The translations under genes and the position numbers were made by a program. The notes under the pieces are model-generated. The model searched no databases and was not told the origin of the DNA. It saw only the letters and a program-made list of their open reading frames with translations. A stretch of 64,000 nt of DNA, taken from positions 2,719,001-2,783,000 of the forward strand of contig NZ_AP027741.1 in assembly GCF_030296755.1 (NCBI RefSeq), given 5' to 3'. Shown piece by piece: positions 8,870 through 18,993 of the stretch (its first letter is position 1; each line of letters opens with the position of its first letter). Origin of the DNA: Methylophaga marina (GTDB lineage Bacteria; Pseudomonadota; Gammaproteobacteria; Nitrosococcales; Methylophagaceae).

Positions 8870-10486
8870 CTATGAACTACATGAGAGCATTGAACAGCCG
8901 GGTTTGTTCCTGGCCCAGTCAGGGCGTTTAGCAGCGTATTGTTCATATTGAGGTTGCTCATCATAGGGATGGCGCATCACATCTAATAGTTCGTTTATGA
9001 GACTGGGATCACCTTGCTCAGCCTTATCAATGGCCAGCTGTGACAAATAATTACGCAACACATATTTCGGGTTGATCGCATTCATTTTGCTCTGTCGCTT
9101 GTCATCGCTGATACCGTCTTCCTCAACACGACCAAGATAGGTTCTTAGCCATTGTGCGATATCTTCTTTGTCTGCTTGAGTCAATGCATCCGGTGAGTAA
9201 AAAGCCACCATGATAGGCGAAAGAATCTCATCATCGGTTTTGTCTTTATCTTCGATGCGGACATCAGCTAAATGCCTATAGAATAGGGTCATATCGGTTT
9301 CGGTGAGCTGCATGATACGATTCAGTTCTTGATGTAACTCTTCATCAGCTGCGTTAAACGCAGCTAAGCCTAATTTATCTGCCCGCATTTGTTGCCATTT
9401 ATCCGTGTAGAGCGTGACATAGTCGTTCAGAATGTTTCTCAAGGCTTCAGCATCCTCTATTAAAGGATAGATAGCGTTGGCCATTTGTAATAGGTTCCAC
9501 TGAGCAATTTGTGGCTGAGCACCAAAGCGATAACGTTTGCCGGTAGCATCAGTGGTATTTGGGGTCCAGTTAGGATCGTAGTCATCAATCCAACCATAAG
9601 GGCCATAGTCAATGGTGAGACCAAGAACAGACGTGTTATCAGTATTAAAAACACCATGCACAAAACCGACTCGCATCCAGTCCACCACCATATCGGCTGT
9701 GCGTTCACACACTTCTTGGAACCAGTCTAAATAGGTTTGCTTACCTGGTGCACCTAAGTGGGGGAAAAAAGACTCGATGGTGTAATCAACCAGTGTTTTT
9801 AAGGTTTTAATATCGCTTTGGGCACTGAAGATTTCGTAACTGCCGAGACGTAGAAACGATGGGGCAACCCGACACACCACAGCACCGGGTTCGCTTTGTG
9901 GCCGTCCATCGTAAAACATATCCCGAATGACTTCGTCACCAGTCGTTATCAGGCTTAATGCACGAGTGGTCGGCACGCCAAGATGGTACATGGCTTCACT
10001 ACATAAAAATTCTCGCACCGAAGAACGTAACACAGCAAGACCATCAGCAGAGCGTGAGTAAGGGGTTTCACCAGAGCCTTTAAGTTGTATGCTCCAACGT
10101 TGACCCGACTCACCGATGATTTCACCAAGATTGATCGCTCGACCATCACCCAGTTGACCAGCCCAATTGCCAAATTGGTGACCACCATAACATTGGGCAT
10201 GAGGCTGCATGCCTCTGAGTTTCTGATTGCCTACAAAGACGTTTGTAAATAACCCACTTTGACAATCCTCATAACTCAAGCCAAGTTCCTGAGCCATCTC
10301 AGTTGAATAAGCCAGCAGCGTAGGGGATGTGGCTGTCCTTGGTGTGACGTATGAATAACAAGCTCCCAACACTTGTCGCCGGAAATTTTTTGTTTCTGGA
10401 TCGGCGGGTAAACGCTGAACAAATTGATTATCAAACTGCCAGTTCAGCAGACCATTAGTAAAGTTGGTTTCAGTTGTCTGTGTCAT
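8870..10486 (-). CDS. selO: Protein adenylyltransferase SelO (YdiU family)
   Basis: The 538-residue pseudokinase-fold enzyme transfers AMP from ATP to Ser/Thr/Tyr of redox-related target proteins. Family motifs are clear: the GGHQFGNWAGQLGDGRA nucleotide-binding loop at about 102-118, QLKGSGETPYSR near 135, and the HGVFNTDN metal-binding stretch near 275. The protein ends in SCSS, with cysteine where many eukaryotic homologues carry selenocysteine. That redox-active tail is intact, so the gene appears complete. Length and start (ATG at 10486) fit the family. It is followed at 15 bases by the sugar dehydrogenase. Confidence 0.95.
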   Translation of the reverse strand: MTQTTETNFTNGLLNWQFDNQFVQRLPADPETKNFRRQVLGACYSYVTPRTATSPTLLAYSTEMAQELGLSYEDCQSGLFTNVFVGNQKLRGMQPHAQCYGGHQFGNWAGQLGDGRAINLGEIIGESGQRWSIQLKGSGETPYSRSADGLAVLRSSVREFLCSEAMYHLGVPTTRALSLITTGDEVIRDMFYDGRPQSEPGAVVCRVAPSFLRLGSYEIFSAQSDIKTLKTLVDYTIESFFPHLGAPGKQTYLDWFQEVCERTADMVVDWMRVGFVHGVFNTDNTSVLGLTIDYGPYGWIDDYDPNWTPNTTDATGKRYRFGAQPQIAQWNLLQMANAIYPLIEDAEALRNILNDYVTLYTDKWQQMRADKLGLAAFNAADEELHQELNRIMQLTETDMTLFYRHLADVRIEDKDKTDDEILSPIMVAFYSPDALTQADKEDIAQWLRTYLGRVEEDGISDDKRQSKMNAINPKYVLRNYLSQLAIDKAEQGDPSLINELLDVMRHPYDEQPQYEQYAAKRPDWARNKPGCSMLSCSS

Positions 10487-10552
10487 GACACCATTACATC
10501 AAAATTAGCCGATACAGAAAACCTGTTAAAAGTATTGTTAATAGACGTTTAT

Positions 10553-11572
10553 CTAATTCAGCTGTGGATTGAATTCTACAGCCGGATTCCAGATACGTTG
10601 CCACACCCAACGCACGCCATCCCGTCGATAACTCTGGCTTGGAAACCGGTTTGGCGTAACGGGCATAAACCGTTGCTGTTGTTTTTCGGCAATTTGAAAG
10701 CGGAAAAAATAACTCGGCTCCATACCCATACGTAAATCTGAAGCAATCACTTGATTACCTTGCAACTCAAGTTTGAATAAACCACGGGTGAACCAGTTGA
10801 TGCGTTTATAGCTTGGATAATGATCTACCTTATCGATGAGTTCGGCACCACGTGGGTATGTCTTCAAAATGATGGGCTGATTCCCTTCTAATAAAGAGTG
10901 GAACCCTTCGTAGTAATGAGCATCATTGACAGCAATAACTCGCCACAAAAGCGTGTTAAAGGCCGTTGCTGAAACTTGCATGTGGTCAATCTCGATACCT
11001 TGTTCTTTGAAAGCCGTTTCAGCTTCGTGTTCCACCCACTGCTGAGCAAATATTCCCCACGTCAGATATAAGCAACTAAAGCCAAAAGCATAATGCATCA
11101 GTTTTTGACTAAATGTTTTATCAGGAGAAAGTAACACCGTCAAAATACCTATCAATAGGGGGATAGAGTAAGCGGGGTCGATAATAAACACGCTGCCGCC
11201 AGAGACCGGGCTTGGCATGAGCGGCCAGAATAACTGTGTGCCATAGACGGTGAGGCCATCAAGAGCGGAATGAGTTGTCAAAGCTAACCAGGTAAGGAGA
11301 AACCATGTAAGGTAGCTAAACGTTTTATTACGGTCGAAACGATGGAATAACATGGCTAGTAAAGGGGCAACAGCTGTCTGTACAAACCAGGAATGTGTCC
11401 AGCTACGATGTAAAGTCATGGACGCTAAATCGTTTTCATGAGGAATGAAAATATCTAAATCAGGTAATACAGCTATTGCTGCTCCCCATAACACCGCTTT
11501 TCGTGGGGCTTTTTTGCCCGCGACCATATATCCTACGGCGCTACCGAGTAAAGCTTGTGTTACTGTATCCAT
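10553..11572 (-). CDS. YdjM/DUF457-type membrane-bound metal-dependent hydrolase
   Basis: The 339-residue inner-membrane protein starts with the family signature MDTVTQALLGSAVG. This is followed by the metal-site region LPDLDIFIP (about 37-45) and HRSWTHSW (about 55-62). Several hydrophobic helices follow through residue 190, and then a soluble C-terminal tail of about 140 residues. The family (PF04307) is annotated as a LexA-regulated putative hydrolase; its substrate is unknown. It lies alone on the minus strand, upstream of selO and divergent from the TPR/oxygenase gene. Confidence 0.8.
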   Translation of the reverse strand: MDTVTQALLGSAVGYMVAGKKAPRKAVLWGAAIAVLPDLDIFIPHENDLASMTLHRSWTHSWFVQTAVAPLLAMLFHRFDRNKTFSYLTWFLLTWLALTTHSALDGLTVYGTQLFWPLMPSPVSGGSVFIIDPAYSIPLLIGILTVLLSPDKTFSQKLMHYAFGFSCLYLTWGIFAQQWVEHEAETAFKEQGIEIDHMQVSATAFNTLLWRVIAVNDAHYYEGFHSLLEGNQPIILKTYPRGAELIDKVDHYPSYKRINWFTRGLFKLELQGNQVIASDLRMGMEPSYFFRFQIAEKQQQRFMPVTPNRFPSQSYRRDGVRWVWQRIWNPAVEFNPQLN

Positions 11573-11717
11573 CTGATTTCTTTAACCTTAAAGTAAATGA
11601 GTCAATGACTGTGTGATTTGATGCTTAATCAAGTGTTGCGGGAAGAAATTCCCTACGCTACATTCAACTGCTTTAAATGATATCTCTAACCGCTGAATTC
11701 AAGACCCTGAGCTCAAC

Positions 11718-13310
11718 ATGAAAAAAAACGCCCCTTTAAGACCAGTCTCTCAAGCAGAAATTCAACCCATTGTGAATGCATTAAACGCTGGTCAGTTAGC
11801 TATAGCAGAATCCATGTCGAAGAAATTGTTAAAGCAGTTTCCCAATGCGTTTGTTTTACATAACCTCTATGGCAATGCGCTTGCGGGACAAAATAAAACC
11901 AAAGAGGCTGTCGACGCTTTTCGCAAAGCGATAAAAATTGATCCAAGTATTGCTGAGATGCATTTTAATGTGGCAGCGCTGCTGACCAATATGAATCGTC
12001 ATGAAGAAGCCATTCAAAGTTATAAAAAAGCCGTTAGTATCAAGCCTGGTTTGGTCGACGCTTATTATAATATGGGCATAGCTCATCAAGCCTTAAAACA
12101 ATATCCCCAAGCAAGCCAGAATTATCAAAAAGCGATCGATCTGGAACCTGGCTTTTATGAAGCCATAGTGAACTTGGGGGTTGTTTTACAAGAGCAGGGC
12201 ATGTTGGTAGAAGCTATCGACTCATACAAGCGGGCATTGACTATTCATTCGGATGCTCAGATTTATTTCAACCTAGGCACAGCCTACAAAAACCAAGGCA
12301 AATTAGGTGAAGCCATTACTGCGTATAACAAAGCATTAGAACTTAACCCGAATTATGCTGATGTGCATCGTAGTGTGGGTGAAGTTTTACGTGATCAAGG
12401 CCGCTATGAAGAATCCGTTGCTGCCTATAAACGGGCCTTAGAACTCAATCCTGATTTACCGATGGCAAACTATAGTTTGGCGGTTTACCTTTATGATAGT
12501 GGTGATTTGCAGGGTGCCTTGGAGCATTTTCAGCGCTCACAATATGCTGACTGGCAGGAGCGATCCTTATATTGTCTGTATAAAACAGGGCAATTTGAGG
12601 AGTTTAAAAACGGGCTTGATGCATTAAAACGCAGTAAAGATAACTCGCCATTTTTAGCCACACTGGCTGGTCATTATGCTGAAAACTTCGGCACCGAGAA
12701 CGATTACAACTTCTGTAAAAACCCATTGGATTTTGTCTTTCATACCGAAATCCCGGAGTTGAAAAACAATAGTGAATTTCTGAATCAACTCCTGAATGAT
12801 ATTGATACTTGTGATGTGGATGAAAAGTCGCAGGGAAGACTCTATAACGGTGTGCAGTCTTCTGGGAATTTATTTAAACGCCCTGAAGCTTCCTTCCGAC
12901 AATTGGCTGAATATGTCGCTCAAGCAGTGGAACGGTATCGTCAAACATTTGCAGGTGAAAACTGCCAGTTTGTGAAAGGGTTTCCTAAAACTACCGAGTT
13001 CGCCAGCTCCTGGTATGTGAAAATGAAAAGTGGTGGTCATCTCACTTCTCATATTCACGAAGAAGGCTGGGTCAGCGGTTCGCTGTATTTGTCATTACCA
13101 AAAAATAAACAGCACGAACATGAAGGTAGTATTGAGCTAAGCACGCATGGCGACGACTACCCCAAAAAACACGACAATTTCCCCACCAAAACCATTGCCC
13201 CGGAAGTCGGCGACCTGGTGATGTTTCCCTCATCCTGTTTCCATCGCACCATTCCATTCAGCTCAGATGAAGAACGTATTTGTATTGCGTTTGATTTGAA
13301 GCCAATGTGA
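11718..13310 (+). CDS. TPR protein with C-terminal 2-oxoglutarate/Fe(II) oxygenase domain
   Basis: The 530-residue protein has an N-terminal solenoid of about seven tetratricopeptide repeats (roughly 35-280, with recurring AxxxYxKALELNP-type units). A catalytic domain of the putative 2OG-Fe(II) oxygenase family PF13759 lies at about 400-530. Likely iron ligands are in SHIHEEG (about 443-449) and the His of FPSSCFHR (about 509). The Arg of EERICIAFD is a candidate 2-oxoglutarate anchor. There is no signal peptide, so it should be cytoplasmic. The glycosyltransferase gene starts 33 bases downstream and the pilin follows, which suggests the oxygenase acts on a protein or glycan of that pathway. 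The substrate is not known. Confidence 0.82.
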   Translation: MKKNAPLRPVSQAEIQPIVNALNAGQLAIAESMSKKLLKQFPNAFVLHNLYGNALAGQNKTKEAVDAFRKAIKIDPSIAEMHFNVAALLTNMNRHEEAIQSYKKAVSIKPGLVDAYYNMGIAHQALKQYPQASQNYQKAIDLEPGFYEAIVNLGVVLQEQGMLVEAIDSYKRALTIHSDAQIYFNLGTAYKNQGKLGEAITAYNKALELNPNYADVHRSVGEVLRDQGRYEESVAAYKRALELNPDLPMANYSLAVYLYDSGDLQGALEHFQRSQYADWQERSLYCLYKTGQFEEFKNGLDALKRSKDNSPFLATLAGHYAENFGTENDYNFCKNPLDFVFHTEIPELKNNSEFLNQLLNDIDTCDVDEKSQGRLYNGVQSSGNLFKRPEASFRQLAEYVAQAVERYRQTFAGENCQFVKGFPKTTEFASSWYVKMKSGGHLTSHIHEEGWVSGSLYLSLPKNKQHEHEGSIELSTHGDDYPKKHDNFPTKTIAPEVGDLVMFPSSCFHRTIPFSSDEERICIAFDLKPM

Positions 13311-13343
13311 ATTGAATAAATAAAGCCAAAAGGATATTGCGCA

Positions 13344-15061
13344 ATGCAAAAACAACTACTATCACCTAGCAGAATCCTTGAAGGTCTTCTGTTTTTACTT
13401 TTTGTTGTTTCGCCTTTCTATATTACGTCGAGTATAGGCGGTACCGGGTTTGACTTACCTTTTAATATTACGGTCTGGTTGGCTGCAACGTTGGTTATTG
13501 GGTTTATGCTCTGGCATGTTTCCAGTAGTGACACCATCACCTTACCCAAAAATTATCTTTACCTGTTGATGCTGCCAGCCGGCATTTTATTATCGGCTGT
13601 CATAGCAGGTGTGGTTGAGCCTGTGACATGGTTGTTTAGAGTTTTATACATCCTTGCTGGTGTTATTTTTCTATTTGGTTTGTTTCAGTTCAAAAGCTTG
13701 TCTGTTGAGCGGGGGTTGTTTTTTATCGTTCTATCGGGTTTGCTCATTTCTCTGTATGGAATAGTTCAAATACACCCCTTGCAAGCTAGTGACGAAAACT
13801 TGATAACAAGCACCAAAACTCTATTGCCTACGACGATTTTCCAACAGGTGAATGTGACAGCTAGCTATCTAGCTACAACAGTATTAATTGCTATTTATCT
13901 ACTGTTTACATCACTAGAAAATACAAAAAAAACAATCCAAGCACTTCTCTATGTATCTATGACATTGAGTACCTATGTCTTAGTATCATCGGGCTCTAGA
14001 ATTGGGTTACTTTCTTTAGCATTGGGGGTGATTTTCCTCACTATAGGATTGGCAAAAACACTAAGGAAAAATAAAACAAAACTCCTTGGCGTGATTGTCT
14101 TGTTGTCAGTGGGCTCAGTAACATCATATGTATTGTTTTCTGGTCCGTCTGGCTTGAATAAAACTGTTGATAAGACATATGGCTTAGTTAAGGCAAACAA
14201 CTCAGAAGCTAGGGTGGTTATCTATGGTGCTGCTCTGGATTCCATTCAATCATCACCTGTTTTTGGGCATGGTATCGGGAGTTATAAAAGTGAGTGGTTA
14301 AATCATTCAGCTGAGTTGTATCCAAAGTATCCAAATGTTGAGCATATGCCATACACGCTTGGCCACCCACACAATGAAATTTTGATGTGGGCGATTGAGG
14401 GTGGTGTGATAGCCGTTATTGGTATTCTGATAGCGTTAGTTTCAACACTATCGTCTGTAGCAAGGTTTTATGGGTTAACAAGTTTCGCCTATTTTTCATT
14501 GTTGTTACCTATATCTATGCATAACATGCTTGAACTGCCATTTTATATTTCATCATTACACTGGTTCGTGTGGTTATTTCTTATTTTTGTTGCACTAAAA
14601 GCCATATCTACTGATAAAAGTAATCAACTTAGTCAGATGGCAAAGCTTTCTATTCGGGGTATTACATTTGTATTTGGCCTTACTTCATTAATATTTTTAT
14701 TACAAACAGCCTCGGCACAAAAAGATATCACTGATTATGTCTATGGTCGCTCAACTGATAAGCCACTTCAGCAGGCATTGATAAATCCTTATTTTCAAGC
14801 TGATGCCAGAGCGATGGCGAACCGTAGCGTGCTTTACCACGCGATTAAAAATGGCGATAAACAGAAAATTAGCCAAATGATTGAACAGTTGCAGCAACAA
14901 CTGGATACGACTCCAAACTTAAAGTTATTTGAAGATGTGATCAACGGTTATGAGGCTCTAGCCGAAAAAAACAAAGCTGTACTGTCGCTGAAAAAGCATT
15001 AAAAGTGTATCCATGGAATGGCGGTTTGAATAAATATTTAGCAACATGCTCAGATAGGTGA
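13344..15061 (+). CDS. PglL/Wzy_C-type O-oligosaccharyltransferase, C-terminal frame broken
   Basis: This is a polytopic inner-membrane protein with about eleven hydrophobic helices. A large periplasmic loop carries HPHNE near residue 340, the signature of O-antigen ligase and PglL-type O-OTases that move lipid-linked glycans onto pilins and other periplasmic proteins. The C-terminal 100 residues form the soluble, Gln/Lys-rich tail seen in PglL proteins. The open frame stops at 15002. Adding one A to the five-A run at 14991-14995 extends it with 20 plausible residues (KKALKVYPWNGG) to a stop at 15059-15061, giving 572 residues. The extension is less certain than other repairs here because the tail is poorly conserved. 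The pilin gene starts 161 bases downstream, which favours a pilin substrate. Confidence 0.8.
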
Positions 15062-15157
15062 CACAGATTGTCACTTATTGACATTATGTACCATGCGTGA
15101 AATATCTGGTGTTGCTTCTATATTGGTAAGCGTTTGAAAGTATTGGGTATTTATACA

Positions 15158-15173
15158 TGGCACAATAACTGTA
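15158..15173 (+). promoter_or_regulatory. Possible sigma-54 (-24/-12) promoter of the pilin gene
   Basis: TGGCAC is followed after five bases by CTGTA, against the consensus TGGCAC-N5-TTGCA. The -24 half is perfect; the -12 half matches 3 of 5, with GT replacing the key GC. It lies 50 bases before the pilin start codon. Pilin genes of Pseudomonas use sigma-54, so the position is sensible, but the -12 mismatch keeps this tentative. Confidence 0.35.
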
Positions 15174-15222
15174 TTAGTCTTGATGAAGCTAAGTGCTTAA
15201 ATCAGAAATATGGAGATAAAAA

Positions 15223-15633
15223 ATGAAAAAAGTCCAACAAGGTTTTACTTTAATCGAGCTGATGATTGTAGTAGCAATCATTGGTATATTAGCCGCGATT
15301 GCATTGCCCGCTTATCAAGACTATACACAAAGAGCACAGTATTCTGAAGTAGTCTCAGTAGCGAATGGATATAAAACAGCCGTTGCTGTATGTGTACAAA
15401 CACGCGGTGGAACTGCTGGTTGTAACGACGGAAGTAATGGTGTTCCTGTCAGTCGAACTACTGACTTTGTTGCATCTGTTGATGTAACTAACGGTGCTAT
15501 TACAGTAACACCACAAGGTTTTACAAACACTACACCTAACAACCCTACATATATACTGACTCCTGATGCTAATGGTGTGGAATGGACAATTGGTGGAACT
15601 TGTCAAACAAGTGATCCAATCCTTTGCCCATAA
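15223..15633 (+). CDS. pilA: Type IV major pilin precursor (PilA-like)
   Basis: The 136-residue prepilin has a short basic leader ending in Gly7, then [18 protein letters not shown] with Glu at mature position 5, the exact prepilin peptidase site and methylated N-terminus of class IVa pilins. The globular part has four cysteines. One pair is near residues 58 and 67; the other forms a C-terminal loop, CQTSDPILC, followed only by Pro. A clean Shine-Dalgarno (GGAG) precedes the ATG by 7-8 bases. It lies just after the PglL-like transferase, so it is a likely glycoprotein. The C-terminal Ser used by Pseudomonas TfpO is absent, so the modified site must be elsewhere. Confidence 0.92.
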   Translation: MKKVQQGFTLIELMIVVAIIGILAAIALPAYQDYTQRAQYSEVVSVANGYKTAVAVCVQTRGGTAGCNDGSNGVPVSRTTDFVASVDVTNGAITVTPQGFTNTTPNNPTYILTPDANGVEWTIGGTCQTSDPILCP

Positions 15634-15650
15634 ACTGTATCAACTATCTG

Positions 15651-15681
15651 AAAAAAAGCCCTGCAATGCCGGGCTTTTTTT
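15651..15681. terminator. Rho-independent terminator between pilA and metG
   Basis: An 11-bp stem (seven A plus GCCC pairing with GGGC plus seven T) with a 9-nt loop lies 18 bases after the pilin stop. Its symmetry lets it terminate both the pilin and the convergent metG transcript, which ends 19 bases away. Confidence 0.85.
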
Positions 15682-15699
15682 CGTCTGTACTAAATGAAG

Positions 15700-17726
15700 T
15701 TATTTCACTTTCATTCCCGGTTGAGCACCATCATCAGGATTCAAGATAAACAAATCTTTCCCCCTGGTCCAGCAGCCAAGACCATCCCTTCTGATAAACC
15801 AAAACGCATTTTACGTGGTGCTAGATTGGCGACCATCACGGTTAATTTACCGATAAGGTCTTCTGGAGAATAGGCTGATTTAATGCCTGCAAACACCTGA
15901 CGCTCACCTAAGCCAATATCCAAGGTCAGTTTAAGTAGTTTATCTGCCCCTTCTACATGTTCAGCATTGACGATTCTGGCAATGCGTAAATCAATCTTAG
16001 CGAAGTCATCAAACTGGATTTCATCGGCTATGGGGTCAATATTCGTATTGCCTGCTGTTTGTTTCTCTGCTGGTTTTGTTTCTGTCATATTTTCTTTCGA
16101 TTCATCAATGATGGCATCGATTTTTTCTTTTTCGATACGTGTCATCAGTGGTGTAAATTTATTAATGGCATGACCTAAAAGTGGTGAAGCGATATCAGCC
16201 CAATTCAATGCTTCGATATTGAGGAAGGCTTCAGCTTGTTCAGCTGTTTTTGGCAATACTGGTTTTAAATAAGCGATCAATACACGGAATAAATTAACAC
16301 CCATGCTGTAAATAGCCTGGACTTCTTGTTCTTTGCCTTCTTCTTTTGCCAAAGCCCAAGGTTTCATTTCGTCGATGTATTGGTTAGCCCGATCAGCTAA
16401 AGCCATAATTTCACGCATGGCCTGGCCAAACTCACGCTTTTCATAGCGTTCAGCTACCGCCTCGGCTTGATTAACAAAGTTATCAAACAAGGCCGAATCA
16501 GCTAATGTGTCACTTAACTGACCATCACATTTTTTGCTCAGGTAACCGGCACAGCGGCTGGCAATATTAACGACTTTACCGACCAAGTCAGCATTAATTC
16601 GGGTTTGGAAGTCCTCCAGGCTTAAGTCAATATCATCGATACCACTGCCAAGTTTGGCTGCAAAATAATAACGTAAATATTCTGGATCCAGATGATTCAA
16701 ATAGGTACGTGCTTTAATGAAGGTACCCCGAGATTTCGACATTTTTTTGCCATCGACAGTCAGGAACCCATGCGCATAGATATTATCCGGCTGACGGAAA
16801 CCCGCGCCTTCTAACATGGCAGGCCAGAATAGGGCGTGGAAATAGATAATATCTTTACCAATGAAGTGCACCATCTCAGTGTTGTTGCCGGGCTTCATAA
16901 ACTCATCAAAATCCACACCTGTACGATCACAGAAGTTTTTGAAACTGGCTAAATAACCAATCGGTGCATCCATCCATACGTAAAAGAATTTATTATCCGT
17001 ATCTGGAATTTCAAAACCGAAGTAGGGGGCATCACGTGAAATGTCCCAGTCTTGCAAACCACTATCAAACCATTCGCTGAGTTTATGTGTGACTTCAGGC
17101 TGTAGATGGTCGCTATTAGTCCATTCTTTTAATGTTTTTTCAAAGTTACCGAGCTTGAAAAAATAATGCTCTGATTCTTTGGTAATGGGCGTAGCACCAG
17201 AAACCGCTGATACAGGGTTTTTGAGTTCAGTGGGTTCATAAGTAGCACCGCATACTTCGCAGTTATCGCCATATTGATCCGCTGCGCCACATTTCGGGCA
17301 TTCACCGCGAATGAAACGATCCGGCAGAAACATTTCTTTTTCAGGATCGTAGGCCTGGCTGATAGTTCTGGCTTCTATATGACCGGCATCACGGTTAGCA
17401 AGGTAGATCTGGCTGGCTAATGCCCGGTTTTCATCACTGTGAGTACTATGAAAGTTATCAAAACCGATATTGAACTCAGCAAAGTCGGCTTGGTGCTCTT
17501 TGCTCACATCGCTGATGAGTTGTTCAGGTGTGATGCCTTCATTTTGAGCACGCAGCATAATCGGTGTGCCATGCGCATCATCTGCGCAGACGTAATAACA
17601 TTGATTGCCACGCATTTTCTGGAAACGAACCCAGACGTCAGTTTGGATGTATTCCACCATGTGGCCCAGATGAATTGAACCATTGGCGTAGGGAAGAGCG
17701 CTGGTGACCAGAATTTTTCTTTGCAT
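15700..17726 (-). CDS. metG: Methionyl-tRNA synthetase, C-terminal frame broken by 1-nt deletion
   Basis: This charges tRNA-Met and is essential. The class I HIGH-like motif HLGH is near residue 22 ([11 protein letters not shown]). A four-cysteine zinc knuckle follows ([17 protein letters not shown]), then KMSKS near 335 ([10 protein letters not shown]). The C-terminal EMAP/Trbp111-like domain is the dimerising tRNA-binding extension. I start at the ATG at 17726 ([16 protein letters not shown]), as in homologues. The open frame ends early after GPGGK. One more C in the five-C run at 15760-15764 restores [19 protein letters not shown], the standard family ending, with stop at 15700-15702 and 675 residues. 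Because the gene is essential, this break supports a sequencing-error origin for the indels in this window. Confidence 0.95.
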
Positions 17727-17780
17727 GAGTGAACCGAAATTAACTGTGATAAAAGCCATAAAAGATACCAGAATTAGGGT

Positions 17781-17797
17781 GTTTACACCATGTAAAC
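17781..17797. promoter_or_regulatory. Perfect inverted repeat in the metG/TPR-sdh divergent intergenic region
   Basis: GTTTACA-CCA-TGTAAAC is a perfect 7-3-7 palindrome 55 bases upstream of the metG start and about 105 bases upstream of the TPR gene that leads the sdh operon. Its size and position suit a dimeric repressor operator, but I cannot name the regulator. It has no T-tract to act as a terminator. Confidence 0.35.
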
Positions 17798-17902
17798 ATC
17801 GGCTTTCTCTCGCTGTTTCATCGTAATATTGAAATGCTTCAGTGTTTGCATTAGATTGGAGTTAACACTGCTTGTGTTACGTCTGCCATTTCGGGGTAAT
17901 TA

Positions 17903-18406
17903 ATGGATCTTCATCTACATAATATTCATGCTGATTCGGTTGAGCTGGCACTGGAAAAAGCACGCCAATATCGTTCGCTAGCCGAGCCTGAGATTGCCGA
18001 AAGTATTTGTCTGGATATTTTGCATATCGAGCCTGATAACCAAAAAGCCATCGTGCTCTACATACTGGCCTTAAGTGACCAGCTGCATCATGCCGGTAAA
18101 AAGACGCAAGTAAAGTCGATTGAAGAAGCCATTGAAAAGTTACAAAGTCGCTATCAACAGTTTTATTACACGGGGCTGCTTCATGAGCGCCGCGCCAGGT
18201 TTATGCTGACTCAAAGTATGGCTAGAGTGTTTGCTTATGATTATTTTATCGAAGCGCTACAGTTTTATCAGAAGGCGGAAAAAATACGTCCCGAACATAA
18301 TGATGAGGCTACACTACGTTGGAATAGCTGTATCCGTACCATTGAAAAAGAAAACCTGAAACCGCGACCTGACAGCAAGGATGCCAGACTGGATATGGAA
18401 AGCTAA
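17903..18406 (+). CDS. Small TPR-like protein leading the sdh operon
   Basis: The 167-residue soluble protein is almost all helical, with two to three TPR-like helix pairs (for example residues 17-55, and 118-150 around FIEALQFYQKAEKIRPEH). It has no signal peptide or membrane segment and no catalytic motif I recognise. It ends 2 bases before the cytochrome b subunit gene, so it is almost certainly translated from the same mRNA as the succinate:quinone oxidoreductase. An assembly or maturation role for that complex is a context-based guess. Confidence 0.7.
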   Translation: MDLHLHNIHADSVELALEKARQYRSLAEPEIAESICLDILHIEPDNQKAIVLYILALSDQLHHAGKKTQVKSIEEAIEKLQSRYQQFYYTGLLHERRARFMLTQSMARVFAYDYFIEALQFYQKAEKIRPEHNDEATLRWNSCIRTIEKENLKPRPDSKDARLDMES

Positions 18407-18408
18407 GC

Positions 18409-18993
18409 ATGACGTTATTACAGATACAAAAACGCACCATGACCATTGCAGGAACCGTTTTAAGCGTTTATCTCCTGTTTCATATGTTGTCCAATCTCAG
18501 TTTCTTTTTTGGTGATAGATTTAACCAGTTTTATCAGATTTATAATTCAGCCTGGATACGTTGGCCAGTGTTAGCCATCGTACTGATTTGTTTGTGGGTT
18601 CATGTTCGGGCAGCAGTCAATATACGCCGAAAAAACAGTCATGCCAGGCAAGTTGCTTATAAAAAACACGATAAGTTTCATATACACGCTTCCTTGGTGA
18701 CCTTGAGCATTATCCTATTATTCCTATTTATTATCGTTCACATTCTGCAGTCTTTGTATGTGAATCCATTTGATGTCAGAGCGTCTTTGCTCGACTGGTT
18801 CAGCTCTCCATTCATCACACTGTTTTATCTGATGGGCGTGTTTATATTAACGATGCATTTACAGCATTCATTGATTAATGTTCTTCAAACCTTAGGGATT
18901 TCATCCAAAATGCACCATATAGCTATTCATTCGGCAGTGGCTGTGTTGGCACTGGGGTTTGTTTCTATTCCTGTTTATGTGTGGTTAGTGTGA
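18409..18993 (+). CDS. sdhC: Succinate:quinone oxidoreductase cytochrome b subunit, type B
   Basis: The 194-residue membrane anchor has five hydrophobic helices (about 11-31, 48-66, 93-117, 131-150 and 165-190). This is the single-subunit, di-heme layout of the Bacteroidetes/Epsilonproteobacteria type-B enzymes, not the SdhC+SdhD pair usual in gammaproteobacteria. Candidate heme-ligand histidines lie in the helices (HML near 24, HVRA near 65, HASLV near 88, HILQ near 114, MHLQHS near 144). Its TGA overlaps the ATG of sdhA by one base. Confidence 0.85.
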   Translation: MTLLQIQKRTMTIAGTVLSVYLLFHMLSNLSFFFGDRFNQFYQIYNSAWIRWPVLAIVLICLWVHVRAAVNIRRKNSHARQVAYKKHDKFHIHASLVTLSIILLFLFIIVHILQSLYVNPFDVRASLLDWFSSPFITLFYLMGVFILTMHLQHSLINVLQTLGISSKMHHIAIHSAVAVLALGFVSIPVYVWLV

